A stretch of DNA of 64,000 nucleotides. It comes from Campylobacter bilis (GTDB taxonomy: Bacteria; Campylobacterota; Campylobacteria; Campylobacterales; Campylobacteraceae). Location of the stretch: positions 826 to 64,825 of the forward strand of contig NZ_WUED01000007.1 in assembly GCF_016806695.1 (NCBI RefSeq), in the 5' to 3' direction. The notes below the pieces were generated by a model that was not told the origin of the DNA, made no database searches, and saw only the letters and a program-made list of their open reading frames with translations. Both the position numbers and the translations under genes were made by a program. Positions within the stretch are counted from its first letter, which is position 1. The number at the start of each line of letters is the position of its first letter. Positions 44,432 through 53,694 of the stretch are shown piece by piece.

Positions 44432-45392
44432 AAGTATCACTCCCTAAAAAATTCCTATAAAGGGGTTTAAAGTTCAAAGGTATTGTAACATTTTTTTCAG
44501 TATTAAAATTAGAATTTTGAAAAATTAAAAACATGTCTATTTCGTCTTTGACAATTTTAAGAAATTTTTCCCCTCCTTCATACATTAAAAATTTAGCTTC
44601 ATTAGGAATTTGAGTATAAATGCGACGTTTGGGCACTTTAAACAAAGGGATATTTTTATCAAAATTTTCTAGTTTTTCGCGGCTTAAAATACAAAGATCG
44701 GGTGCTTTTGCCTGAGCAAGCCTAGAATCTAGAATGGGATGATCTTTTCTTATAGTTGATCCGCCCACTACAAGCAAATCAATCACTGATCTGATTTTAT
44801 GTGCATAGGTGCGACTTAATTCATTGCTTACAATTTTACCAAAGGGTGAACCATTCATAAAAAGAGCGAGTTTAAAGAGTTTAAATTGTCCTTTTTGCCA
44901 TTTTAAAAAGGGTTTTATAAGTTTTTTTCCTTCTTCTTGGAGTATTCCTAGTTCAACTTCTACGCCTTGTTTTTTTAAAAAATCCAATCCCCCTGCAGCA
45001 ATTTTATTTTCATCTTTAATGCTTATAAAAACCTTTTTAAAACCTAGTTCGCTAAAGAGTTTTGCACAAGGTGGGGTTTTACCCTGATGAGAGCAAGGTT
45101 CAAGAGTGAGAAAGGCTACATTGTTTTTAAACATTCCTTGATGGTTTTTGCAAATAAACTCATGCAAGGCATTGCTTTCTTGGGGTAAAGAGCACTCAGG
45201 TTTTAGACTTTTAAAAGCATGTGCTATGGCATTTAATTCTGCATGAGCAAAGCCGGCTTTTTCATGGGCTTTGATGGCTAAAATTTTCCCATTTTGATCT
45301 AAGATAGTGCAACCCACAGCCGGATTAGGATAGGTTAAAAACTGATATTTCCAAGCCTCATTGAAGGCTAGATTCATATAAAACTCTTTCAT
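44412..45392 (-). CDS. ribD: Riboflavin biosynthesis protein RibD
   Basis: Bifunctional deaminase-reductase of riboflavin synthesis. The N-terminal deaminase has HAELNAIAHA and EPCSHQGKTPPC, the zinc ligands. The reductase half begins near FKLALFMNGSPFGKIVS with RSVIDLLVVGGSTIRKDHPILDSR. At 326 residues it is a little shorter than E. coli RibD, and the C-terminal end is divergent. AAGG precedes the start. Confidence 0.9.
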   Translation of the reverse strand: MKEFYMNLAFNEAWKYQFLTYPNPAVGCTILDQNGKILAIKAHEKAGFAHAELNAIAHAFKSLKPECSLPQESNALHEFICKNHQGMFKNNVAFLTLEPCSHQGKTPPCAKLFSELGFKKVFISIKDENKIAAGGLDFLKKQGVEVELGILQEEGKKLIKPFLKWQKGQFKLFKLALFMNGSPFGKIVSNELSRTYAHKIRSVIDLLVVGGSTIRKDHPILDSRLAQAKAPDLCILSREKLENFDKNIPLFKVPKRRIYTQIPNEAKFLMYEGGEKFLKIVKDEIDMFLIFQNSNFNTEKNVTIPLNFKPLYRNFLGSDTYGIYEL

Positions 45393-45514
45393 TAATTTCC
45401 TTATGTTTTTAATTAGAATGGATTTAAGATTATAGCTTGAAAAATCTAAATCCTCTCTTTTTATAGTTTTACTTATTTAAGAATATACAAGATAGAATGT
45501 TTGAGATTTCGCGG

Positions 45515-45602
45515 TGGCCGGGAGAAAGGGATTCGAACCCCTGGAGGTGTGACCCTCAACGGTTTTCAAGACCGCCGCTTTCGACCACTCAGCCATCTCC
45601 CG
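45515..45602 (-). tRNA. tRNA-Ser(UGA)
   Basis: Class II tRNA with acceptor CGGGAGA/TCTCCCG, anticodon loop CTTGAAA (TGA), a long variable arm and encoded CCA. Last of the minus-strand array. Confidence 0.94.
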
Positions 45603-45622
45603 ATAAAGTTGATTTTGCCTTT

Positions 45623-45696
45623 TGGAGGCGACATCCGGATTTGAACCGGAGATCAAGGCTTTGCAGGCCCATGCCTTACCGCTTGGCTATGTCGCC
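45623..45696 (-). tRNA. tRNA-Cys(GCA)
   Basis: Acceptor GGCGACA/TGTCGCC, anticodon loop CTGCAAA (GCA), discriminator T as expected for tRNA-Cys, encoded CCA. Confidence 0.94.
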
Positions 45697-45715
45697 CTGA
45701 TAATATTTGAAAATG

Positions 45716-45804
45716 TGGTGCCCGAGGCCGGACTTGAACCGGCACGGAAGAAAAATTCCGAGGGATTTTAAGTCCCTTGTGTCTACCAATTCCACCACCC
45801 GGGC
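45716..45804 (-). tRNA. tRNA-Leu(UAA)
   Basis: Class II tRNA, acceptor GCCCGGG/CTCGGGC, anticodon loop CTTAAAA (TAA), variable arm, encoded CCA. TTA is the commonest leucine codon in this genome. Confidence 0.95.
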
Positions 45805-45813
45805 GAGTGATTA

Positions 45814-45888
45814 TGGAGCGGGAAACGAGATTCGAACTCGCGACCCCAACCTTGGCAAGGTTGTGCTCTACCCCTGAGCTATTCCCGC
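45814..45888 (-). tRNA. tRNA-Gly(GCC)
   Basis: Acceptor GCGGGAA/TTCCCGC, anticodon arm CAACC-TTGCCAA-GGTTG (GCC), T-loop GTTCGAATC, encoded CCA. First gene of the four-tRNA array. Confidence 0.95.
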
Positions 45889-45915
45889 AGAATTTTATGA
45901 AAGAATTAAGGTAAA

Positions 45916-45924
45916 ATTGTAGCA
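45916..45924 (-). promoter_or_regulatory. Promoter of the Gly-Leu-Cys-Ser tRNA array
   Basis: The minus strand reads TGCTACAAT, an extended -10 (TG-n-TACAAT), predicting a start about 20 bases before tRNA-Gly. Confidence 0.6.
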
Positions 45925-46070
45925 AAATAAACTTAAAAGGAGTTTATTTTATCTTATTTGCAGATGTTTGTGCGTTTTAAGGTTTGATTTTGATATGTTT
46001 TTATTGCGTGTGCTTAAACCTTAAAAAGCTTTATATTTTTAAATAATTTTAGCATAAATTTTTAAATTTT

Positions 46071-46079
46071 TGTTATACT
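46071..46079 (+). promoter_or_regulatory. mutY promoter abutting the start codon
   Basis: TGTTATACT (TG-n-TATACT) ends 7 bases before the mutY ATG at 46087. The expected transcription start is 46086-46087, so the message would begin at or next to its AUG. Confidence 0.6.
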
Positions 46080-46086
46080 TTAAGCC

Positions 46087-47106
46087 ATGCAAAAACAAAG
46101 TATTGAAAAATTGCAAAAAAACTTGCTTCTTTGGTATGAAGAAAAAGGGCGTAAAGATTTACCCTGGAGGAATTTGCAAGGTGAAAATTGTGATGAGAGA
46201 TTAAAACATATTAGCAGGCCTTATGGGGTTTATATTAGTGAAATTATGCTTCAGCAAACTCAGGTAAAGTCAGTTTTAGAAAGGTTTTATTTTCCTTTTT
46301 TAGAAAAATTTCCTAATTTAAAAGCTTTAGCTTATGCAAATGAAGAGGAGCTTTTAAAAGCATGGCAAGGTTTAGGATATTATACGCGTGCTAGAAATTT
46401 AAAAAAAGCAGCTTTAGAATGCATAGAGCAATTTGAAGGGAAATTGCCTAAAGATCTTAAGAGTTTAAGAAAATTAAGTGGCATAGGTGCTTATACAGCA
46501 GGAGCTATTGCTTGTTTTGGTTATGATGAAAAAGTCTCTTTTGTAGATGCTAATATCCGTCGTGTGCTTTCAAGACTTTTTGCTTTGGAAAATCCAAGTA
46601 TGCAAGAACTTGAACATAATGCAAAAGAGCTTTTAAATTTAAATTATGCCTTTGATCATAATCAAGCTTTGCTAGATATGGGAGCTTTGGTGTGTGTGAG
46701 TAAAAATCCAAAATGTGGCATTTGTCCTTTATATGATTTTTGTCAGGGTAAATTCAATCCAGAGCTTTATCCTAGGGCTAAAAAAATACTTTATCAAAAT
46801 ATGAATTTCAATCTTTTTTTATTTGAATTTGAAAAACAATTTGCTATACAAAAAAGCTATGATAAACTTTATAAAGGCATGTATAATTTCCCTTATTTTA
46901 AAGAAGATGAGTGTAAATTATCTCAAAATATGCATTTTTTAGGTGAGTTTAAGCACGCTTATACCAAATACAAACTCAAAATCAAGGTCTATCATCAAAT
47001 TTTAAAAGAAAAAAATGAAAATTATGAATTTAAAAGTTTAAAACAACTCCAAAATACGGCACTTTCGGTGCTTTCTTTAAAGGCTTTGGATTTGATGAAG
47101 TTTTGA
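46087..47106 (+). CDS. mutY: A/G-specific adenine glycosylase MutY
   Basis: Removes adenine paired with 8-oxoguanine. The 339-residue protein has SEIMLQQTQVKSV (catalytic Glu, Gln wedge), the helix-hairpin-helix LSGIGAYTAGAIACF with VDANIRRVLSR (catalytic Asp), and the 4Fe-4S ligands C-x6-C-x2-C-x5-C in CVSKNPKCGICPLYDFC. The C-terminal domain recognising 8-oxoG is divergent. No ribosome binding site precedes the ATG. Confidence 0.96.
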   Translation: MQKQSIEKLQKNLLLWYEEKGRKDLPWRNLQGENCDERLKHISRPYGVYISEIMLQQTQVKSVLERFYFPFLEKFPNLKALAYANEEELLKAWQGLGYYTRARNLKKAALECIEQFEGKLPKDLKSLRKLSGIGAYTAGAIACFGYDEKVSFVDANIRRVLSRLFALENPSMQELEHNAKELLNLNYAFDHNQALLDMGALVCVSKNPKCGICPLYDFCQGKFNPELYPRAKKILYQNMNFNLFLFEFEKQFAIQKSYDKLYKGMYNFPYFKEDECKLSQNMHFLGEFKHAYTKYKLKIKVYHQILKEKNENYEFKSLKQLQNTALSVLSLKALDLMKF

Positions 47107-47202
47107 TTTTGAGAACTTTGTTTGTGTTTTTGAGTATAATGTGGGTTTGATTTGAAGTTTTGATAGAGTAAAGATTAAAAGCCTATCATTTTAAGATATA
47201 AG

Positions 47203-48054
47203 ATGAAATTTAAAAAAATATATATAGAATTAAGTGATATTTGTGGTTTAAAATGTGATTTTTGCCCTTCAAAAAAAGGTGTGCGGGGTGTGATGGGCTT
47301 AGAAAGGTTTGAAAATTTAGCCTTTGAAATTGCAAAAAAGGCGGAGCTTTTTACCTTCCATATTCTAGGTGATCCTTTGCTTTTAAAGGATTTGGAAAAT
47401 TATTTGCAAATTGCAAAAAAACAAAACATGAGACTTGAAATCACTACGAGTGGTTTTTATTTCAATGCTAAAAACCGTTTTTTACTCCTAAAATACAATA
47501 ATATCCATCAAATCAATATTTCTTTAATGGCTTTTTTTACCCAAAATAAACTTTCTTTAAAAGAATATTTTAAACCTATTTTGGAATTTTGTAAAGAACA
47601 TTTTGATCAAAAAAGTCTTTCTTTTATCAATCTTAGACTTTGGAATAAGGATGCTGATTTTAAGTTTCTTAAAACAAATTTAGAAATTTATGAGCTTTTA
47701 ACTAAGGAATTTAGGGTTACAATCGATGTAAATGCTAGTAAAAATCGTCTTCAAAGACATATTATCTTGCATCAAAACAAACTTTTTAAATGGCCTAATC
47801 TAGAAAATAAAGCCCTTTATCAAAAGGGTAAATGCTATGCTTTAAAAGAACAAATAGGAATTTTAAGCAATGGAACCTTAGTGCCTTGTTGTTTAGATAC
47901 TAAAGGTGATATTAATTTAGGCAATGTTTTTGAAGAAGATTTTAACAAGCTTCTTAAATCTCCACGTTTAAAAGCCATTAAAAAGGCTTTTGAAAGAGAA
48001 CAGCGTATAGAAAAGCTTTGTCAAACTTGCGAATTTTTTAAAACAAGATTGTAA
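47203..48054 (+). CDS. Radical SAM/SPASM protein
   Basis: A 283-residue protein with the radical SAM motif CGLKCDFC (CxxxCxxC, about 14-21), FHILGDPLLL and a C-terminal SPASM-type iron-sulfur domain: GKCYALKEQIGILSNGTLVPCC, LGNVF and KLCQTCEFF. SPASM proteins include peptide and enzyme modifiers, and no target peptide gene is seen nearby. From memory, C. jejuni has kgtP between mutY and this gene. Here only 96 bases separate them. It ends 2 bases from the convergent chuD stop. Confidence 0.88.
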   Translation: MKFKKIYIELSDICGLKCDFCPSKKGVRGVMGLERFENLAFEIAKKAELFTFHILGDPLLLKDLENYLQIAKKQNMRLEITTSGFYFNAKNRFLLLKYNNIHQINISLMAFFTQNKLSLKEYFKPILEFCKEHFDQKSLSFINLRLWNKDADFKFLKTNLEIYELLTKEFRVTIDVNASKNRLQRHIILHQNKLFKWPNLENKALYQKGKCYALKEQIGILSNGTLVPCCLDTKGDINLGNVFEEDFNKLLKSPRLKAIKKAFEREQRIEKLCQTCEFFKTRL

Positions 48055-48056
48055 AC

Positions 48057-48863
48057 TTAAAAATCTTTGTTTTCTAATCTTGTTTTAAATTCTTTAATCC
48101 TTTCTATTATTTTTGGACTTAAGCGTAAAAGTATATGAGTGTTTTTATTGGTATAAATTTGTCCTGTTTTAGCTGCTTTGGTATTTGCTAATAAGGCATT
48201 GGTATTTAAAAGTTTATCATCTGCATTGATTCCAAGGATTAGCAAATCAGGATTTTGTTTGAGTATATATTCTGCTGATATTATAGGGCGGACTATGTCG
48301 CTTTTGGGGCTTAAATTTTTTATTCCTATTAATCTTAAGATATCTGCTATTAAAGAATTATCATTAAAAGCCATAAGAGGATTGCTTGAGTAAAGATAAA
48401 TTGCGCTTTTATTTAGAGGATTTTGTTTTAATTCTTCTAATCCTTTTTCAAAGTCTTTTAAGAGCTTTTTACTTTGTTTTTCTTTGCCAGTAATTTTTGC
48501 AAGGATTTTTATATTGCTTTTGATTTGATTAAGACTTTGGGCTTTTAAGTTTATGCTTTTGATACCAAAGTTTTTAAGCCCTTCTTCTAGATTTAAAGAA
48601 TAAGAGCTAAGGATTACTAAAGTGGGTTTTAAAGAGACGATTTTTTCAAGAGAAGGATTTGAAAAAGTCCCCACACTTGTGAGTTTTAAGCTTTGATCTT
48701 GAGGATAGATATTAAAATGTTGCAAATTCGCAATGCCAACAATTTGATCATTAGCTTGCAACATAAAAAGCGTTTCTACACTTGCAGGATCAAGAACTAC
48801 TAGGCGTTCTTTAGCATTTGATATGCTTAATAATAAACTTATAATCATTAAAATTTTTTTCAT
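48057..48863 (-). CDS. chuD: Periplasmic haem-binding protein ChuD
   Basis: Substrate-binding protein of the haem ABC importer. The 268-residue protein has a signal (KKILMIISLLLSISNA) and the BtuF/FhuD-like fold: RLVVLDPASVETLFML, VGTFSNPSLEKIVSLKPTLVIL, NPDLLILGI. Last gene of chuABCD, 2 bases after chuC. Confidence 0.92.
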   Translation of the reverse strand: MKKILMIISLLLSISNAKERLVVLDPASVETLFMLQANDQIVGIANLQHFNIYPQDQSLKLTSVGTFSNPSLEKIVSLKPTLVILSSYSLNLEEGLKNFGIKSINLKAQSLNQIKSNIKILAKITGKEKQSKKLLKDFEKGLEELKQNPLNKSAIYLYSSNPLMAFNDNSLIADILRLIGIKNLSPKSDIVRPIISAEYILKQNPDLLILGINADDKLLNTNALLANTKAAKTGQIYTNKNTHILLRLSPKIIERIKEFKTRLENKDF

Positions 48864-48865
48864 TT

Positions 48866-49636
48866 TTATTCCTTTGAGATTAAAATATAAGGTTTAGATT
48901 TTTTATAAATAATTTCACAATTTAAATTATAAATTTCTTTTAAAATTTTTTCGGTAAAAAGTTCTTTGCTTGTTCCAAAATATTTTATTTCCCCTTCTTT
49001 TAAAAAAACTATCTTATCACAAAACATAGAAGCTAAATTTAAATCATGTAAAATAGCAAGGACTGCTATGTTTTTTTCTTTAATGAGTTTTTCACAAAGA
49101 CTTAAAAGTTCCACAGCATAGTTTAAATCTAATGCTGAAGTAGGTTCATCTAAAAAAAGAATTTTAGGATTTTTTAATAAGGCCCTTGCTAAAAGCACCC
49201 TTTGAAATTCTCCCCCGCTTAAAGAAAGGATGTTTCTTTGTAAAAAATCTTGAAGGTTTAATTCTTTGGCTAATTGTTTAACTTCTATAATGTCTTTTTG
49301 GGTGTATGAACTAAAGGTGTGCTTTAAATTAGCATATTTACTCATTAAGAGTACATCCATGACTTTTAAAGGTGCGTTTAATTCTGATTTTTGAGGAACA
49401 AAGCCGCAAATTTTAGCAAATTCTTTAAGAGAAAATTTTTTGATATTAGTATTAAAAAGGCTTATTTCTCCTTTGCTTGCGTTTAAATTTTTAAGTATGA
49501 GTTTTAAAAGGGTGCTTTTGCCTGAACCATTAGGGCCTAAAATGCCTATAAAAGCTTGATTTTCGAGTTCTAGATTAATATTTTTAAGTAAAGCTTCTTT
49601 GTGGTAAGAAAAACTTAAATTTTTTATTTTTAGCAT
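48866..49636 (-). CDS. chuC: Haem ABC transporter ATPase ChuC
   Basis: A 256-residue ATPase: Walker A GPNGSGKST (about 34-42), signature LSGGEFQRVLLARAL, Walker B ILFLDEPTSALD, His switch LHDLN. FecCD-type partner. Its start overlaps the end of chuB by one base. Confidence 0.94.
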   Translation of the reverse strand: MLKIKNLSFSYHKEALLKNINLELENQAFIGILGPNGSGKSTLLKLILKNLNASKGEISLFNTNIKKFSLKEFAKICGFVPQKSELNAPLKVMDVLLMSKYANLKHTFSSYTQKDIIEVKQLAKELNLQDFLQRNILSLSGGEFQRVLLARALLKNPKILFLDEPTSALDLNYAVELLSLCEKLIKEKNIAVLAILHDLNLASMFCDKIVFLKEGEIKYFGTSKELFTEKILKEIYNLNCEIIYKKSKPYILISKE

Positions 49637-50637
49637 TATAAAAACCTTCTAGCATTTAAAGCAAGGTATAAAAATATAGGCGATCCAAAAAATGCTGTTA
49701 AAACGCCTAAAGGGATTTGTACAGGAGCTATGAGAGTTCTTGCTAGGGTGTCGCAAACTAACAAAAAAAGCCCTCCAAAGGCTGTGCAAAGAGGAATGAC
49801 TAAGGCATTATCATAATTTTTAAGTAAAAGCCTGACTATATGAGGAATGATAAGTCCTACAAAGGCAATAAGCCCTGTAAAAGCAAGCCCAAAAGATACA
49901 GCTAAAGATGAAACAATGAGTAGATTTATCTTTAATTTTTGTGCATTAACCCCTAAATTCCTAGCCTCATCATCCCCGCTTAAAAGTATGTTTAATTCGT
50001 TTTTATAAGCATAAAAATAAAGTAAACAAAAGATCAAAGGTAAAATGAGTATTTTGACACGAAACCAAGAGGCTAAATCTATATTTCCCATAAGCCAAGC
50101 TACGATTTTAAAAGAATCCTCTCCTATAAGATAGGTGAAAAAAGAAGTAAAAGCGCCCAAAAAAGATGAAGTAGCTATACCTATGATAAGTAAAGTGGCT
50201 ATAGAAGCTTTAGAAGAGATTTTAAAAACTACTAATGCAAAACAGCTTGAAGAAATAAAAGCTATAATTCCATAATAATAATCAGGCAATTGAAATAAAT
50301 ACGCCAATACTGCTCCAAAGGTTGCTGCAGATGCTATGCCTATAATATAAGGATCAGCTATGGGGTTTGCAAAGACATTTTGGGTAATAGCCCCACTACT
50401 GGATAAAAGCATTCCAATTAAAATAGCCATTATAACACGCGGTAAGCGTCCTTCTAGGATGATTTGACGTGAGATTTCATCCTCACTAAAAATATAAGAG
50501 AGAAGTTTAATGGGATTTAAATTCTCATCTCCTAAGCAAAGGGCTGTTAAAGAAGCGATACAATAAGCTAAGAAAAGCCCTATAATGAGTAAGTTTTTAG
50601 AATATGTATTTAAATTCGACATAATAATTTCTACCAT
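49636..50637 (-). CDS. chuB: Haem ABC transporter permease ChuB
   Basis: FecCD/BtuC-type permease with about ten membrane segments, GRLPRVIMAILIGMLLSSSGAITQ, NPIADPYIIGIASAATFGAV and LIAFVGLIIPHIVRLL. The start is either ATG 50637 (333 residues) or ATG 50622 (328). Both lie inside the chuA 3' end, and neither has a clear ribosome binding site, so translation is probably coupled to chuA. Confidence 0.92.
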   Translation of the reverse strand: MVEIIMSNLNTYSKNLLIIGLFLAYCIASLTALCLGDENLNPIKLLSYIFSEDEISRQIILEGRLPRVIMAILIGMLLSSSGAITQNVFANPIADPYIIGIASAATFGAVLAYLFQLPDYYYGIIAFISSSCFALVVFKISSKASIATLLIIGIATSSFLGAFTSFFTYLIGEDSFKIVAWLMGNIDLASWFRVKILILPLIFCLLYFYAYKNELNILLSGDDEARNLGVNAQKLKINLLIVSSLAVSFGLAFTGLIAFVGLIIPHIVRLLLKNYDNALVIPLCTAFGGLFLLVCDTLARTLIAPVQIPLGVLTAFFGSPIFLYLALNARRFL

Positions 50638-52717
50638 TTCCTATTAAATATTGATCATTAATGCTATCTTCATAGGTGTAATATCTTTTATCAAAAAGAT
50701 TGCGAATCCCTGCTAAAACTTCTAAATTGTGGTGATTATAACTCATACCTATATCTGTTAATAAATAGTCTTTTATCCAAGAATTTCTAGACATTTTTCC
50801 TGTTTTTTCATTGATTATCCCTCCATCTTTAGCCCTAGAAAAATATGTTAAATCTATGAAGCTTGAGAGTTTTTTACTCCAAGCGTATTCTACTCCTGCT
50901 GTGGCTTTTATTTTAGATACATAAGGGATTTGAAGTCCTTTATTGATGCCTTTAGAAATTTTAGCATCAAGATAAGTTAAGCTTTGTTTAAGCATTAAAA
51001 TATCATCTAAAAAATTTTGATTTAGGTTTAATTCCATTCCTAAACGGCGTGTTTGATCTATATTATAATATCGCCAAAACGCGCCATTTATCGCATGGGG
51101 GTTTCCAAGATAAGAAATTTCATCCTTGCTTAGGGTATAAAATAAAGTCATATTAAAACCGTAAAAATCCCACCAAAAATCATCAATGCCTAGTTCAAAG
51201 GTATCAAAAATTTCAGGATTTAAATCAGAAGGATAGTATTTTTGAGTTTTTTGATCTTTGTTTATAAATTGTGCAGGACTTGGTGAAATAAAGCCTCTTT
51301 CGTATTTGATGTAGAGTTTACCTGTATTAGAATATTGAAAACTAGGGGTGAGTTCAAAGGCAAAATTATCGCTTGTATCTTTTGTGTTAAATAAGTCAGT
51401 AGTATTTTTTTCTTGTTGCATGATTTTCATTTTGCTGGTGTAATTTTTATCAGTATTATAAAGGCTGTATTCATATCTTATACCACTTAAGATATTAAAG
51501 CTATCATTTAATTCTTGAGAATCAAGAATAAAAACAGAATGGCTTTGTTTGTTCATATCCATAAGCGTTGTCATAATATGATCCATTTGGAAGTTTAAAT
51601 TATTTATATCGTAGTGGATAATGCTTGTTCTTTTTGCATGATGGTTTGTAAATTCGTAGCCAAAAATAAGATAAGAATTGTTTGTATAATTAAATTTGTT
51701 TTTTAAATTTATACCTGTGAGGCTATCTTTAAAACCGCTTCCATCTTGATATATAGGAAAAGTTAATTTTTGATAATTTATTTTAGAAAGGTCTTTTAAA
51801 TATTTGATTTTTTGGTTTTGCCAAAAGCTTTGAAGATGGAATTCCCATATTTGATCAAAATAATAATGATAATCTAAAGAAATTTCAGGTTGATGGGTTT
51901 GGGTGATGGTGTCATTATTGCCTTTTTGTCTAGGATTGCTTTGTATTTGTGCTTTGCTTAAATATCCAGTGCTTGTATTTTTGCTTTGAAAATAATTATA
52001 ACTTAGGCTTAGATCGCTATTATCATTAATATTTATATTTGTTTTGGTATTGATAAAATAACCTTTTTCATTGTAGCCTTCTTGAAATCCGTCACGATTA
52101 AAGCCTTGTATATTGAAATTTAATGCTAAATTTTCATTGATATTTTTACTTCCGCTGATGCCTAAATCTCCGCTAAGTTTAGTATGATCATAACGAGTGT
52201 TTTTAAGATTTAAGGCAAAAAAATCTGAACTTTGTTTTTTTGTAATGATATTTATCACGCCTCCTCTAGTACCATTACCATAAAGCACAGATCCACCCCC
52301 TGGTATGATTTCTATACGCTCTATATTATCTAAATTGACATTTTGTAAAGCAGTAGTGCCATGAGAATTATCAAGCATATTAATACTGCGTCCATCAATC
52401 ATAACTTTTACAGCTATATTTGCTTTGTTTCCTTGTCCTCTTATATCGATATTGCGTCCTAGTCCAAAATTCACAAAACTAATGCTTGAAATTCTTTCTA
52501 AAGCTTGATCTAAGGTATTAAATCCTCTTTTTTGTAAATCTTTCCCATCGATAATGATGGTATTGCGTAAATTGCTATTTGCATCTTGTTCAAAACCTGT
52601 TGCACTTACAATGATTTTTTCTAAATTAATAGTTTCATTTAATTCTTGTGCATTTGCATTAAAAATCACTAGCAAAGTAAGTAAAGATAAGGGAAAAATT
52701 TTTTTATTTTGATGCAA
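50597..52717 (-). CDS. chuA: TonB-dependent haem receptor ChuA
   Basis: A 706-residue outer-membrane receptor: signal ending ANAQ, a TonB box region (EKIIVSATG), plug domain (about 45-165: TIIIDGKDLQKRGFNTLDQALERI, DGRSINML, RIEIIPGGGSVLYGNGTRGGVINIIT) and a 22-strand barrel ending YVEFKYIF. An N-terminal ELNET (N27) fits a PglB glycosylation sequon. AAGGAG precedes the ATG, and a -10 box overlaps the Fur palindrome. Confidence 0.95.
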   Translation of the reverse strand: MHQNKKIFPLSLLTLLVIFNANAQELNETINLEKIIVSATGFEQDANSNLRNTIIIDGKDLQKRGFNTLDQALERISSISFVNFGLGRNIDIRGQGNKANIAVKVMIDGRSINMLDNSHGTTALQNVNLDNIERIEIIPGGGSVLYGNGTRGGVINIITKKQSSDFFALNLKNTRYDHTKLSGDLGISGSKNINENLALNFNIQGFNRDGFQEGYNEKGYFINTKTNININDNSDLSLSYNYFQSKNTSTGYLSKAQIQSNPRQKGNNDTITQTHQPEISLDYHYYFDQIWEFHLQSFWQNQKIKYLKDLSKINYQKLTFPIYQDGSGFKDSLTGINLKNKFNYTNNSYLIFGYEFTNHHAKRTSIIHYDINNLNFQMDHIMTTLMDMNKQSHSVFILDSQELNDSFNILSGIRYEYSLYNTDKNYTSKMKIMQQEKNTTDLFNTKDTSDNFAFELTPSFQYSNTGKLYIKYERGFISPSPAQFINKDQKTQKYYPSDLNPEIFDTFELGIDDFWWDFYGFNMTLFYTLSKDEISYLGNPHAINGAFWRYYNIDQTRRLGMELNLNQNFLDDILMLKQSLTYLDAKISKGINKGLQIPYVSKIKATAGVEYAWSKKLSSFIDLTYFSRAKDGGIINEKTGKMSRNSWIKDYLLTDIGMSYNHHNLEVLAGIRNLFDKRYYTYEDSINDQYLIGNGRNYYVEFKYIF

Positions 52718-52744
52718 AATTACTCCTTATAAAATAAAATAAAT

Positions 52745-52766
52745 AATGATAATTTATATCATTATA
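52745..52766. promoter_or_regulatory. Fur box between chuA and chuZ
   Basis: AATGATA (52745-52751) and TATCATT (52757-52763) form a perfect 7-base inverted repeat over 5 bases. Minus-strand TATAAT at 52766-52761 overlaps it as the chuA -10 box, so bound Fur would block polymerase. A weaker TGATAAT-like element lies at 52857-52871, closer to chuZ. Confidence 0.75.
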
Positions 52767-52913
52767 TTTTGAAATGAAATTTATCCTTTATTCACTTAAT
52801 TTAGTATAAATTTTTGTTGAAATAATAATTTATGTGTTTTTAAGTCCTTTTTAATTTGATAATTGATACCATTTTTACTAATATTTTATTCTCCACTCAA
52901 GAAAGGACAAATA

Positions 52914-53669
52914 ATGAATTTTGAAAATATTATTTCTCATATGAATGATCATCATAAAGCTAATTTAATAGATCTTTGTAAAAAATTTGGTGGCATAGAT
53001 GAAGTGCAAAATGTTTTTTTAAAAAGTGTTGATTTTGATGGTTTAGATATTGTTTATAATAACAATGAAAATTTGCGTGTAGAATTCCCTAAAAAAGCTG
53101 ATGAAAGCACTATAAAAGACACTATAATATCGCTTTGCATGGGTGCAAAGACTTCATCTGATTTAAGTGCTATAGCAAAAGAAGTTAGAGACTTTATGCT
53201 AAGTTTTAATTCTGTGTGCTTAGCTACTTTAAGTGCGCAAGGTGAAGTAGTTTGTTCGTATGCGCCTTTTGTAAGTACACCGCTTGGAAATTATATTTAT
53301 ATAAGTGAAGTGAGTGAACATTTTAATAATATTAAAGCAAATTCAAATAATATAGAAATAATGTTTTTAGAAGATGAAAGCAAAGCCGCTTCTGTAATAC
53401 TTCGCAAGAGATTACGTTATAAAGTTCGTGCGAGTTTTGTGAATCGTGGTGAAACATTTGATGAAATTTATGATGAATTTGAAAGACAAACCGGGGGTGA
53501 AGGGGGTATTAAAACCATACGAAAAATGCTTGATTTTCACCTTGTAAAGCTTGAATTTGCAAAAGGCCGTTTTGTAAAAGGCTTTGGTCAAGCCTATGAT
53601 ATAGAAAATGAAAAAATAATCCATGTAGGTGCTAGTGCAAATCCGCATAAATTTCCACATAAACATTGA
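52914..53669 (+). CDS. chuZ: Haem oxygenase ChuZ (HugZ family)
   Basis: Opens haem to release iron. The start at 52914 has AAAGGA 8 bases upstream. An ATG at 52863 lies before that site. The 251-residue protein has the N-terminal HugZ segment ISHMNDHHKANLIDL, a split-barrel core (SVCLATLSAQGEVVCSYAPF) and a His-rich tail (NPHKFPHKH) that helps bind haem in this family. Divergent from chuA under common Fur control. Confidence 0.95.
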   Translation: MNFENIISHMNDHHKANLIDLCKKFGGIDEVQNVFLKSVDFDGLDIVYNNNENLRVEFPKKADESTIKDTIISLCMGAKTSSDLSAIAKEVRDFMLSFNSVCLATLSAQGEVVCSYAPFVSTPLGNYIYISEVSEHFNNIKANSNNIEIMFLEDESKAASVILRKRLRYKVRASFVNRGETFDEIYDEFERQTGGEGGIKTIRKMLDFHLVKLEFAKGRFVKGFGQAYDIENEKIIHVGASANPHKFPHKH

Positions 53670-53694
53670 TTTGATGTAGTTTTTAAAAGTAAAA

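Noticed and set aside
45497-45925. Reading frames on both strands across 45.5-45.9 kb
   Set aside because: They run through four tRNA genes. The translated text is the familiar artefact of tRNA sequence.
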